Source of the DNA: Malachius bipustulatus
Taxonomy: Eukaryota > Arthropoda > Insecta > Coleoptera > Melyridae
Length of the DNA: 64,000 nt
Assembly: GCA_910589415.1 (NCBI GenBank)
Contig: OU342632.1
Coordinates: 47,667,341 to 47,731,340, forward strand
Reading direction: 5' to 3'
Positions 9,593 through 20,640 of the stretch are shown piece after piece (position 1 is the stretch's first letter; every line of letters begins with the position of its first letter). The notes under the pieces were generated by a model, which worked only from the letters and a program-made list of their open reading frames with translations, was not told where the DNA came from and did no database searches. The translations under genes and the position numbers were made by a program.

Positions 9593-10939
9593 TTTGTCTG
9601 TAGATCCCCGTCAAAGTTGGAATTTTTCATGTTTTTTTCGTGTTACCTTTTTTTCTATGTCGCTACATGGCACTGTGATCAGCAGATTCCGCGTCGTAGT
9701 TAAAATATGCCATTCATCTCTTTTTGTGTTATTTTTTTCTATATCGCTCCTGAAGGACCAATATGGGAAGTTCTGAGCCCGCGCGTAGAAGTTAGATTCG
9801 CGTCAAAGTTAGTCACGCATTAGTTTGAAAGTTCAAGTTGGTCGCGAGAAGCACGGAATTTTTTTTGACAGCTGTCAAATATGTCAATGCGGTCTGTGGA
9901 ATTAACAAAATGCCGAAATGAGTTTTGTTGAAAAGAGAAACAATTTTTTTAAATGCTCTTGATTTTGACATTTAAAAAATGACAGTTTTAATTTTAATTT
10001 CGCAATTTTCTCAAATGAGAGTCGTAACCTGAAGTCTCTTCTTTACGTCAAAATTAATAAATGACCGATAGTTTGATTTTAAAAATTGAAAAAAATTATT
10101 TCGTGTGTTCGAAATATTTTTTCGATGATTCTTGCATAGTTCTCCGAAACTATGCAAGAGAACGAAAAAGGCCCTTCGGTTCTAGATTTGCAATCACTTC
10201 ATGATGCCCTTTTGTGAATTTCAGCCGTTTTTATTTTTTTTTATTTAAAAAAAAATCGAAGGGTTTTTTTTTTGAAATTGAAGGGATCAAGCCTATCGAT
10301 TGGCTTGATCGAAAATTCTTTCGTCGTTTCCTCTGAAACGCTGCAACTTTTTGACAGACGGTATTTTCCGGTCGACAGAGTTCGTCGATAAGAAGCGTAA
10401 CGTGAAATTGCGATCGCGAATTTTTTTAAATGGCCGCTGCAGATGCTTTTGAAAATTTTCAAAAAAAAAAATTTTTAATCTACTTTGGCGGCTTACAGCT
10501 GACAGACGGTTGTCTCGATTGCAGCATAACTTTGCATTTTGAAAGAGCAATTTCTTAGCTACACGCCGATACTTTTGCGATGTTCCCCCGACCCAAACAG
10601 CCAAAGTTACGTTAAAAAATGTGCGAGCGGAACAATTTTCCGTTTAAAATCTCGACCATTTCAATGAAAATCAAAGCAAAATCAATGAAAATCATCTATA
10701 GTTCGGAATTTTTTATCTCGGCAATTTTCGTGCATCGGGATTCGGGGATAATTTTTGCGGGATTGTGGAAGAGTTGCTCTGTTGAAATTTCCATTTTTTG
10801 TCGTTTAGATTTCCAAAATGGCGGCGCTGTGATTATTAGAAAATGGCCGATTTTTACTCGCGATTTCTCAACTTTGGCGTTTAAAAAGTCCCAGTTTAGA
10901 TTTTTTTTCGAGTTTTTTTCAAAACCACGTACTAATTAA
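9593..10939. other. Gene-free AT-rich sequence with diverged repeat pieces
   Basis: Only short chance ORFs are present. Pieces like ATTTTGACATTTAAAAAATGACAG (about 9961) recur downstream in the tandem block at 10940-11430. A small hairpin CTTGCATAGTT...AACTATGCAAG is at about 10132-10159. Confidence 0.5.
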
Positions 10940-11430
10940 TGGTAATGCCTTTATTTTGACACTTCAAAAAAAGGAATTGGATCGAGACTTTTAACGTCAC
11001 TACGATTTTTGTTGTTGGAAAAAATTACTCTTATCCGGAGTTTTCAAGTTTGACATTTCTTAAGTGACATTTTTGAATTCGCTGTTATTTTTTCACCATA
11101 GCCAGAAGATAATCGCATGTAATGCCTTTATTTTGACACCGCCAAAAATAGTTCAATCGCGATTTATACCGTCACTATAATGATATTTGGTAAAAAGAAA
11201 AACAATTTTTCTCAATATTCATGAATTTGACGTTTAAGAAAAATGACAGTTGCAGTTATCCGGGATAGCTCTTGCACCAATATGTTATTGCTGCACATTT
11301 CACCTTTACGACGATACCAAAATCTGGCCGCCATCTTGATCCTTCGATTTTATTTAAGTTTTTTCGTGTGCAAAAACTCGAGTTTTTTCAACTTTTCGAT
11401 TTTGACGTTTCAAATGTGACAGTTCGATTT
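10940..11430. repeat. Degenerate tandem repeat, about 175-bp period
   Basis: TAATGCCTTTATTTTGACAC occurs at about 10942 and 11119. TTTGAC(A/G)TTT followed by TGACA(T/G) occurs at about 11049, 11225 and 11399. The spacing of 173-177 bases indicates three diverged units. Confidence 0.5.
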
Positions 11431-11809
11431 GGTTTTTCGAAAATATTTCACCGGATTGTAGTGGCCGGGAGTCTTTTCGTTACGTTAAAAATACAAAATG
11501 GCCGCCATCTTGATTCTTCGAATCGAAAAAAATTATTTCCTTCGGTGACGTTTACGGAATTTCCGCATAGGTAATATGAGAATACGTTCTTTACTCTACT
11601 TTTCACGGTGAATTTTTTAAATTTTGAAAATAATTATCAGTCCAAATTATTAGTGAAAGACTAATAGTACTTCGCAATTAATTGTAAAAACAAATAATTA
11701 CAAAATGCATCAGAAAAAACAGAAATTAAGGCATTTCCCGAACAGGAACCGCGCATTCATTATGGTTACCTATTTATACCTACCGGACCATTATAATTAT
11801 TATTACTCT

Positions 11810-12625
11810 CTGTACACTGAGAGTTGTCCGTTGTCATGCCACACTGATTCTGACTAAACAATTTCATTTAATTCGATTTGAATCGTACAATTATTTCTAA
11901 GTCGAACCAGATGTGGTATCGCAGTTCGTGTCAGTGGCGTGTGTTGAGGAATAATGAATACCTATCCTACAAATATATTATTTCGACAAGTTATTGACGA
12001 AGTAGAGCCTTGCAACTTTTTGATAACAAATATTATATAATGCAAGTAAATAAGAATCATAATAATTATTGTTATCATCGTGATAGAAATATCATGTCAC
12101 CTATCTGCTGGTTGCCGTTTAAAAGAAAGAATAACACCCACCTCCGTTTTCTTATTTGCAAGTAAAATATTCCAGCAATTTAACCACAAGTCCACGTACT
12201 AGGGAGTTCAATCGTTTCCCAGGCAAAACAAGGAAATAGATTTTTAGGCATTCGCGAAATTAAGTTACTCATAGTTTATCACACCGTACAATATAACACA
12301 GGAATTCTGCTAATTTCGTATTAAAAACGTTTCAAATAACAAATCCCATCAGTATATTTAGCGCTGTCACTGTCAACTGACAAGTAGTCGATCAGCTGGA
12401 CGACAATCTTATCGTAATATCGTATCAATCTAAGCGTATCAAGACGCGAGTCGGTACTTCCGTCTCACTCTCGCTCATCTTTTTAGAATTGCAGACGATT
12501 CAAACGTATTTCTGACAATACGTCCCATTTTAACTCGATTGACTATGCAATGCAATAGAAGGAGTAAGAAACATAACGAGATGATGTATTCTTAGTTATC
12601 ACAACAGACAACTCTCAGTGTACAG
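11810..12625. mobile_element. 816-bp DNA element with terminal inverted repeats
   Basis: The left end CTGTACACTGAGAGTTGTC and the right end GACAACTCTCAGTGTACAG are perfect inverted copies, and similarity continues a few bases further. No transposase ORF lies between, so this is a non-autonomous element. I cannot assign a superfamily, and no certain target duplication is visible. Confidence 0.7.
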
Positions 12626-12719
12626 ACTTTATACTAGCGGGTGAACGAAGCGACCGAGCCAGCGTCCGGCAGGTCAAGACTCGAGCCGCGGCCGGTGAAT
12701 CGCGGGGAACTCATTATTG

Positions 12720-13035
12720 AAAATTTCTAAAAATGGCCATATCTTGGTTATTAAATGACCAATTTGGATAATTTTTTCACATTTATTTACGTTAATTAGT
12801 TGTCGTTGCGACTGTCTTTTTAATTTTCCCAATCGTGCATAAAGAAGAAGACAAAAAAAAATAAATAAGGACTGATTTATCGATTTTTTAATAAAAATAA
12901 AAGTGTAAGCTAATTTTCGAGCAGCGAGGAAAATTTTTATTTTTCGTTTAAAGTATCAACATAATCGAGATAAAATGAAGCCAAAACTTCAAATTATGTG
13001 TTGAAGAAAAAAAAATGAAAAAAGAATTCACGATT
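12720..13035. repeat. Diverged copy of the 1.33-kb repeat body
   Basis: Parallel wording with about 1950-2260 is clear (GGCCATATCTTGGTTATTAAA vs TGGTCATATCTTAGTTATTAAA; AAGTGTAAGCTAATTTT in both), with many substitutions. It is an old relative of the repeat and lacks both termini. Confidence 0.6.
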
Positions 13036-13139
13036 AAGAAAATACAGGGAGATACAAATGACCGGGCGGGAAATAGTCGAAATTACCTACCGAAGTTTTT
13101 CCTGATTTTGACAGTTTTTACAACGGTTAGGAAAAAAAC

Positions 13140-13610
13140 TATATGTATCTTTTTTGTAGGTAAAGAACGTCTCTATCATAGAGCTTAGTTATTTTTTCGA
13201 TCGGTCGACAATATTTCGAAAAAAATTTGAAAGCATGCGTTAAAGAGTAGCATTTTGACAATTGGTTTTTTAAAGAAACGATTCCCGCTCAAAAACCGGG
13301 AATTTTTCGGGAAAATGTTTCGTATAATAAAATAGCATTTAAAGAACTATTCAAAAAAGGTCTGATTTGATTTTTCTCTAGGATGCACCGTTTTCGAATA
13401 AAAAATTTTTTTGTGATTTTTTGAAAAAATTACAGATTTCTTTGTTTTTTTTAATAGGTCGCTTTTGCCGACATTTCACGTAAAAATCATGAGTATCTTT
13501 TTTGTAGGCAACGAACGGCTCTATCTCACTGTTTTGTTGTTTTTTCGATTGGTCGAATAAATTTTGAAAAAAATTCGAAAGAATCGAAAAATCATGCGAA
13601 AAAAGTATGT
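13140..13610. repeat. Two diverged direct repeats, about 348 bp apart
   Basis: TATCTTTTTTGTAGG(T/C)AA followed by ACG..CTCTATC and a TTTTTTCGAT(C/T)GGTCGA motif occurs at about 13146 and again at about 13494. No gene is seen. The stretch to 14170 continues as an unrecognised, slightly GC-richer repeat. Confidence 0.5.
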
Positions 13611-14174
13611 TCCATTTTTTGAGGGCCGATTACCGCTCACCTAATTATTTTTTCGAAAAACGATCTTCACAAAGTTTGTACGTCCATTCTTTCCCTAAGT
13701 AACTGTAGTAGCAGAATCTCTCCGCGATGTACCGTTACCGAGAAAAAGTCCTATATGTGGGACGTTGCAAGAAAAAGTACGGCCCTGAACGGGGGCCTTA
13801 AAATTCTCGGATCCGGCCCATTTTCAATAGGTCGTATTTGGGGTTCCCGAGCTTCGTCCCTACCAAGTTTCATCCCGATCGGTGCAACTTTCGGACACTT
13901 AGAGTGTTTCCTAGGCGATTCCCGAAAAAACCCGAAAGTCCCGAAAAAAAGACACTTTCCGGTAACGGCTCCCGCTCATTTTCAATAGGCATCGTGGGAC
14001 CGTGCGAAATTTAAAAGGAGCAAAATTTCAGGTCTCTACGACGAAAAATGGCGCCTCTAGAGTGTTTCCTAGCAAAACGCACAGATACACAGACAGACAT
14101 TTTTCCACTGCAAGGGCGCGTATAAATAGTTCCTCGAACATCGGCTACGCCGGTCTCGGAACAACAAGAAACGC

Positions 14175-16020
14175 CTCATTGAAATGTTGAAGACAAAATT
14201 TGAAGCTGCGAACTTCATGGTCAAGAAAACCAAGGAAGATGCGGATACTCTAATAGTCAATGCGGCAATCAACATTTCATCTACGTACCTTTGAATACAT
14301 TTGATTCCGTAATAGTTGTCGGCGAAGATGTAGATCTTCTTATTCTCTTGGCTCTATCTACGCGTTCAAACATACATAAATATTATAAATGGTATAATAT
14401 ACTATATTCTCAAACCAGGAAAAGGAAAAAAATTCGCAACAAATAGATTCAACAAAAAGTGTCATAGATAAAATAGTCGCAGATGACATATTTTTCGTGC
14501 ACGCTTTCAGTGGCTGTGATACAGCATCAGCACACTTTAATCAAGGAAAAATAAAATGTGCTAATGTACTCCGAAAAAAACGAGATTTAAACGAGCTTGT
14601 CTAGGTATTCAAAAACCAAAATTCCGATCCAGAGGTCATTGCTGAAGCTGGGGAACGCTTCCCCCTTGCATTGTATGGTAACAGTGGCATAAAAAGTATG
14701 TCGTTAAACAACTATACAGGGTGTTCCAGCTTATTCGAAGCGGTCTCTGTAGGCCAAACGATGGACTTTTTCAAAAAAAAATTTGAAAATTCAAGTACAG
14801 AATCACAATCGCCATAATTTAAAATTATTTTGGAGTATACAGAGTGTCCCATATGAGAGTGGCATATCAAAGTTATGTTTTTTTAAATGGAATGCTCCTA
14901 TGTTATTGCATTTTTAGATTGTCTGAGAAGAGAAAATAAGGTTGGTTTTTACAGTTGGTGTTTAAATTCAGAAGTTTTTGAGTTATAAACAAGTGAAAAT
15001 CGTCATTTTTCAAGTTCAAGGCCCTGTACAACGAAAACGGCTAAAGATAGAGAAAAACGGCTTACATGCCCGTATTTTAACTTTTCATGTACTATCCTAT
15101 GGTATAGAAACATCTGTACTTTCTTTGATTTTTTTATTTGGCGACGCGTGGAGAAATCTCAGAATTTTTCAAAATTTTTATCACCCTGTATAAACATTTC
15201 ATCCACATCATAGGATAGTACATGAAAAGTTAAAATAGGGACATGTAAGCCGTTTTTCTCTATCTTGAACCGTTTTCGTTGTACAGGGCCTTGAACTTGG
15301 AAATGACTATTTTCACTTGTTTATAACTCAAAAACTTCTGAATTTAAACACCAACTGTAAAAGCCAATCTTATTTTCTCTTTTCAGACAATCTAAAAATG
15401 CAATAACCTAGGAGCATTCCATTAAAAAAAAAACATAACTTTGATATGCCACTGTCATATGGGACACTCTGTATACCCCAAAATAATTTTAAATTATGGC
15501 CATTGTGATCCTGTACTTGAATGTGCAAAATTTTTTTGGAAAAAATCCATCGTTTGGCCTACAGAGACCACTTCGAATAAGCTGGGACACCCTGTAGATA
15601 TACATATGCTTCACAAAATCAGCATACAAACATAAATTTAATATTACATCGCTGCCACCTACAGAAGCAACAGCACGACAACATTAGTTCCGAGCCTATC
15701 ACCAGGTTCAGCTGCAGTGGGATGGAGTTGAAAAAAATGCAGGGCTATGGAAATGGAAAAAAGCAATAATGGGCTAATTCCTGTCACTACGCTCGAGCCC
15801 CCAGCTCCGGAAACCTTGTTAAAATTTATTTCTTGCAAATGCAAAAAGGGATGTCGGGGAGCCTGGGGAAAATTACACTGAAAGATAGCGATAAATAAGA
15901 AGAAACAGACTATTTTCGAGCAAACATAATATGATGAAATAATCGAGAAACAAAAGAATTACAATGAAGCTGATAATCCCATTGCGGATGTTGTGGGAGA
16001 AAGGTCTATGCCTATGTGAC
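14175..16020 (+). pseudogene. Broken gene of a multicopy insect family (PIN-like domain plus Cys-rich tail)
   Basis: Conceptual translation in shifting frames gives KKTKEDADTLIVNAAIN, SVIVVGEDVDLLILLAL (about 14310), FFVHAFSGCDTASAHFN (about 14492) and ERFPLALYGN. After an interrupting foldback it resumes with SLPPTEATARQH (about 15650), LEPPAPETLLKFISCKCKKGC (about 15790) and a Cys-rich end. This order is familiar from a widely copied, uncharacterised insect family. The VVGxDxDLLxLL and GCDT motifs resemble the acidic core of PIN/FEN-like nucleases, and the tail resembles a CXC-type Cys-rich motif. Several in-frame stops and shifts plus the 878-bp insertion at 14717-15594 make it a dead copy. 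Function is unknown; the nuclease link is an inference. Confidence 0.6.
14717..15594. mobile_element. 878-bp foldback element with TA target duplication
   Basis: It begins CAGGGTGTTCCAGC and ends GCTGGGACACCCTG, with TA on both sides (14715-14716, 15595-15596). Its arms of about 390 bases (14717-15108 and 15207-15594) are near-perfect inverted copies around a loop of about 98 bases. The inner part (from TACAGAGTGTCCC) shares its sequence with the core of the element at 43905-44792, but the outer 120 bases do not. TA duplication and CAGGGTG ends suggest mobilisation by a Tc1/mariner-type transposase. Confidence 0.85.
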
Positions 16021-16640
16021 ATTTCGCTCGGTACTGATGATGAACTCGCAAAACCTGGCCGATCAAGGATAGCGAAGCAAAGAAGAATGCGTAAAATTTT
16101 GTAATAGTGCGTTACAAGTGGCCTACTGGGGATACCACACCAAAAAAACGCACCAATTACTCATGGTGGTGTCTAAATAAGTTATTGAGCCAGAACGCAT
16201 GTTTGAGTGGACTTCGCGGCGCTCGTACGCAAATACTATTGATTCTACAAAAATAAAGGTGACTACATAAATTGTAGGAAATTTTCTCTAGTTTAATTTA
16301 TTACATAAATATTTTCATCGTAACATGAGTCGCAAAGAAGATATTGTTAAAAAACTGTTTTTGGACGTCATTTTTTCAATATGGCGGCGCGAGCGGCAAA
16401 GATACGAGGTGGCAAAGTAGAAATTCGAAAAGAGCACGTCGAAATCTATAAAATCACCAATTTTCAAAACTCCCGGAAAACTTTCCAATTAAAATTACCA
16501 AATGACTGGACTACATTCTCATTCTCACAAAAAGTTGGGGAAAAGTTGGGAATGTCAAATTTAACTTCGAAATAGGCAGATTTTCCATGAACCTACAACA
16601 AACTGTCTAAAAATTCACATAATTTGTTATTAAGTCAGCG
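16021..16640. other. Intergenic, no gene recognised
   Basis: Short ORFs only (for example 16381-16575), with no recognisable domain. Confidence 0.4.
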
Positions 16641-16654
16641 TATTTAAAAAAAAA

Positions 16655-16730
16655 ATGGTAAACTTTTGCTGCTTTAGTGGATGTTTTAACAATAAAAAGA
16701 GGGCTCTCCACTTTTTCGCGTTGCCTCAAG
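16655..16730 (+). CDS. Possible THAP-type zinc-finger first exon
   Basis: An ATG at 16655 opens MVNFCCFSGCFNNKKRALHF, followed by a splice-donor-like G|GTAACT at 16730/16731. The pattern M-V-x-x-C-x(2-4)-C at the very N-terminus, then a basic stretch and a F-x-x-P-type segment, resembles the start of THAP C2CH fingers, which often end a first exon here. A possible continuation after an acceptor near 16781 (DIVIKLRGNYGMG) is open for about 40 codons but lacks the later Cys-His pair, so the gene is probably a fragment. Confidence 0.35.
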
Positions 16731-16781
16731 GTAACTTTCTAAATTTTTTAAACTCATTATACTATTATTCAGCCGACCAAC

Positions 16782-16810
16782 AGATATAGTAATAAAGCTG
16801 CGCGGAAATT
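16782..16810. repeat. 29-bp exact match, inverted at about 21006-21034
   Basis: AGATATAGTAATAAAGCTGC plus the next nine bases is repeated on the minus strand at about 21006-21034, where it encodes DIVIKLRGN in a longer open stretch. This shows the two loci share an ancestor sequence (coding exon or transposon). Confidence 0.7.
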
Positions 16811-17540
16811 ATGGGATGGGCCTAGCGTACCTGTCACAAAGAACGTTTCACAGTGTAACAAGAGTCAGTAGTGTAGAACAATTTCCGCTGTTGTCAGATT
16901 TTAAATCTGATCTTGAAAAATAAAGACTGTTTTTTACTAAAATTACAAATAAATTTGTAATGTAAGAGAGTAGTAAGTAAGTTCACGAGACTCGTAAAAG
17001 AAAAGTAGTTTTACGAAATCATAACTTCGTGCTTGAGATAGGTAACAAATCAGAATTGTTAAATTTTGTATAAAACAAAACGGACTGTCATGATTTTGTG
17101 AAACTATTTAGGTACCTACACGCATTTCAGGAGCCTTGTGTTAATATATAGTAGGTAAGTGGTATAAGTACCTATAGATTAGGAGATTTTCCGTGACAAA
17201 TGATTAGGCATGCTTCTTAAATTTGCCAGCCTATTAACATTTCAACTGCACTGCATGATCTCCAAGGGTTACCAAGCAGCAGGAAAGATAATTTAATTTC
17301 GGTACTGTCTTATCTTATCAGCATTTATAAAAAACGTATTGTTTATAAATTGATTAATAGAGGTGTTTTTGAGTCATTAATTCGGTAAGCCAAGCAAAAA
17401 GGAGAGCGAAAGGAGCGTTCAATAATAATTTTGTTATTGTTGTGCTATCGGATCGTACTGTCAACTTTACAACCCAGCATTTCTCTATTCAAATAGTGCA
17501 GCGAGGTTCAAAAATATGGAGCTAAACCACGTGCTCGTGA
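16811..17540. other. Intergenic, no gene recognised
   Basis: AT-rich, with short insect-type GGTACCTAC pieces. The last 150 bases may be the 5' leader of the transposase pseudogene that follows. Confidence 0.4.
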
Positions 17541-17550
17541 GTTGTTAATT

Positions 17551-19597
17551 ATGGCGACCAAATCTTCATATATTAAAAATAAAATACTTTCTGGCCAAAG
17601 TCGTGAAATTATTAATAATGTTTTCATGTATTTTGCTAATGAAAAAGTGAATGGTGGGCCTGTTATAGCAATCGAGAAGGTACAAGAACGCGTGTCCTCG
17701 GCAACTGGGGTAAGTTTGAGATCAGTGAGAAGAATTATTATTGGTGAAAGTAAACAAGTCGGTATTAAATCACCCAGTACAAAAAGGGATAGACCTGCAT
17801 CAAAAACCGACCTCGATGGTTTTGATCAAGGATTGTTGCGAAGAATAACTCATAATTTTCACGTGACTGAAAAAACAACACCGTCCTAAAAAAATAACTC
17901 AGAAATTTGGTGAAGATAGTGGGTACACTGGGTCAAAAGAAAGCATAAGGCGAATTATCCATAAATTAGGGTTCCACTGGCGCAAAACAAAAACTAATCG
18001 ATGTTTATTGATGGAGAAGCAGGAAATACGTTTCTTGCGACTTCAGTTTTTATAAGAAGTATGAGAGACTATAGGTCTGAAGGAAGAAACATTGTATATA
18101 TGGATGAAACATATATTCATGCTTCCCATAAAAAATCATGGAACGATGATACGTCTCTAGGTCTGAAACAACCTGTCTCAAAAGGACAACGACTTGTCAT
18201 CATCCATGCCAGGCGGAGAGAATGGCTTCATACCCAATGCATATGTGCGCTTTAAATCAAAAACAAAGTCTGGTGATTATCATGATGACATGAATTTTAC
18301 AAATTACAAGAAGTGGCTAGAGACACAACTTATCCCAAATTTACCAGCCCGAAGTGTACTCGTCAGTCGTCATCGATAACGCACCATATCATAACGTGCA
18401 AGTTATAATAAGGCACCCACCTCGATTAGTAAAAAACCTTCTTGCGCATCAATCGCAGAAATAGTGTATTTTTATGCGATTCAATAATAAATATTTTCTT
18501 CCTATTTTTTTTATAATGAATTTAATGAAAAATAATCCGATTTTTTTTTGGGAAAACTCCACCTACCTACAAAAAAAAAAAGAATGATCCTCTCGTGGAT
18601 GCGAACCCGCTCCAACAGTTAGCTAGTCAAGGATGTAACAAACTGAGCCACACGGTGCGTTTCGAATTTGTAGTGATGATGGGGTAGATATATGTAGTAC
18701 GTCAGGTACCTACATCTACTCATTTTATTTTTTAAACTGGTCATATCTTAGTTATTAAAAAACCAATTTGAATACTTTTTTCACCTGCATGTAGGTGATT
18801 TAATTGTTGTTGCGTTTGCTCTTCTAATTTTCAGAACCATTCATAATTGAATGTGAAAAAAAATAAAAAAGAAATTGCGAACCATTTCATCGATTTAATA
18901 ATTTTATATAAGTGTAAGCTAATTTTGCACAAGCGAAAAACTTTTTTATCTTTCGTTTAAAGTGCTACATTAATCAAGGCGAATTGAAGCTAAGACATCA
19001 AATTATATGTTAAAGCAAAAAAAAATGGAAAATTTCGGTTCAACTTCTTCAAAAATGGACTCATAAACGGTTATAGAATTGACACATTTTCACCCTTTTT
19101 CCTACCCACGACACTGGCTTATTAATGGAAAATATGCTAATTTTATTGCATTAACTCAAATTTCCAATAATTTTTTTCAAATCCTGTTAATTTTATTTCA
19201 AAGTTTTTTTGCCATCTTGCTCATACAATGGTTCAAAAAATTGTCAATTTTCCGTTAATGTTCAAAAAATTCAAATGGCCGCCATTTTGAAACGGCTCGG
19301 CCGATTTTGCTCAAGTGCAATACCAGACCACTCCTTGTGGACATCTTACTCTCACAAAAATTTCAGCCCCCTAGATTGAAAACTGCGGCCAGAAACCGTG
19401 CCTCAAGGAACGGATTTGGGGAACTTTGAAAGGACACCCTGTAGAAGTAACGTGACTTTTGGATTTTTTTTTCAACGAAAATCTAAAGTCATTCCCAAGC
19501 TTTACAAGAATCCAAAATTTCGTTCACTAATCTTGAAAGATAAAGCTACAGGAGCGTTTTTAAAATCGAAAAATCGTGATTTTGGAGAAATAAATAA

Positions 19598-19629
<32 letters not shown>

Positions 19630-20300
19630 CGTGGGCAGGTGAATTTTGGAAAACCACTTTTTCGTGATCTGGGGGTCATGATCGGTGGACATTTGATGAG
19701 TTTGGGTGATTTTCGAAAAGTGATGTCGTCCTCAATAGTGTATTTTTTTGTTAAAAAATACACTAAAAGGCAGATAAGCAGCAATGGTTGTGGGATAAGC
19801 AAATACCTTTTGACAAAGGTCTATTTAAGCCGGAGCTCTATAGATTAATTAAGTTAAATAAGCCCATCCACAAAATGTTCCAGATTGACCAAATTTTACA
19901 GCTGCATGGCCACAATGTCTTACGTCTTCCGCCGTACCATCCAGACCTATAAACCCAATCGAGCTAGTGTGGGCGGATATGAAACATTATGTTGCAGAAA
20001 AAAATGTTACACACGATTATCTACATGTTCAGGACTTATGTGACGAATTTGTCGCAGCCTACACAGCTGAAAAGTGGTCAAATAAGTGCCGTCATGCCAA
20101 GAAATTTGAAGAAGAGCTTATGGACAAAAAAGGTGCCATGACATTGTGGTGGAGAATTTAGTTATTCAAATGGGAGGCGTCGACGATGACGAAATACCGA
20201 AAGTGACGACAGTAGTAGTGATAATGAACCGCTATCAGATGCAGATAATTGCATATCGGAGACGGGCTAGAAAATACGTAGGTGAATTTGAATTACAAAT
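17551..20300 (+). pseudogene. Decayed IS630/Tc1-type DDE transposase, split by a 1.33-kb insertion
   Basis: The coding remains run from 17551 to 18434 and resume at 19767. N-terminal helix-turn-helix-like sequence (ATGVSLRSVRRIIIGE) precedes the catalytic core: IVYMDETYIH (first Asp, about 18095), GDYHDDMNFTNYKKWL, VIDNAPYHN (second Asp, about 18373) and, after the insertion, LPPYHPDL then NPIELVWADMK with the catalytic Glu (about 19955). The second Asp to Glu spacing is roughly 80 residues, much longer than classical Tc1. At least five frameshifts (near 17886, 18050, 18208, 18365 and 19950) show it is inactive. The joined frame across the insertion is exact, again with no target duplication. 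Confidence 0.85.
18435..19766 (-). mobile_element. 1332-bp Helentron-like repeat, copy 2 (in transposase pseudogene)
   Basis: Nearly identical to 1653-2985, with the same ends (AACCTTCTTGCGC and AAAAATACACTAA on the plus strand), the same tRNA-like module (about 18590-18662) and the same AT microsatellite (about 19599-19629). Removing it restores the host codons LVKKADKQQW exactly, so there is no target-site duplication. The few differences from copy 1 imply recent spread or conversion. Confidence 0.8.
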
Positions 20301-20352
20301 AATAATTTTTGTATTGAGTAATCGTTGATTCTCCTAAGTCGATTGAGCTATA

Positions 20353-20640
20353 ATCTTTTTTTTATTGAAAATGCACATGCACTGCAGGGAAATCCCTATG
20401 ACGCTCTGGGAGCCTTGCATGAACGGAGATATCGATTCACGTTGGCCTTGAATCTCTGTAGGTTGTATACTTTGGGAAACACGCCCTTTGGAATGCTATT
20501 CCAAAGTGATGCGGTTCTATACATAAAAGAAGTCTGAAATAGGGTGGTACGAGGTGTAACGAGCTAGACCTGATACGGATGAGCGTCTGCGGCTCGACGT
20601 GTATTTCTGCCCGGTCTTATTCTTGGTGGGATCAAGCATC
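20353..20640 (-). mobile_element. LINE B fragment (3' end)
   Basis: It shares the 3' UTR start ATGCACATGCACTGCAGG and the C-terminal coding part (minus strand) with the copies at 28405, 30541 and 33942. It encodes a decayed version of RPGR...FQSS..R.A.LWNSLP.G.F. It is 5'-truncated, as usual for LINEs. Confidence 0.75.

Noticed and set aside
10293..10604. 103-codon minus-strand ORF
   Set aside because: Lysine/arginine/phenylalanine-rich composition typical of AT-rich noise; no domain, start context or homologue recognised.
14978..15193. 71-codon ORF with a near copy at 44167-44391
   Set aside because: Similarity comes from the shared foldback core; no codon bias or domain.
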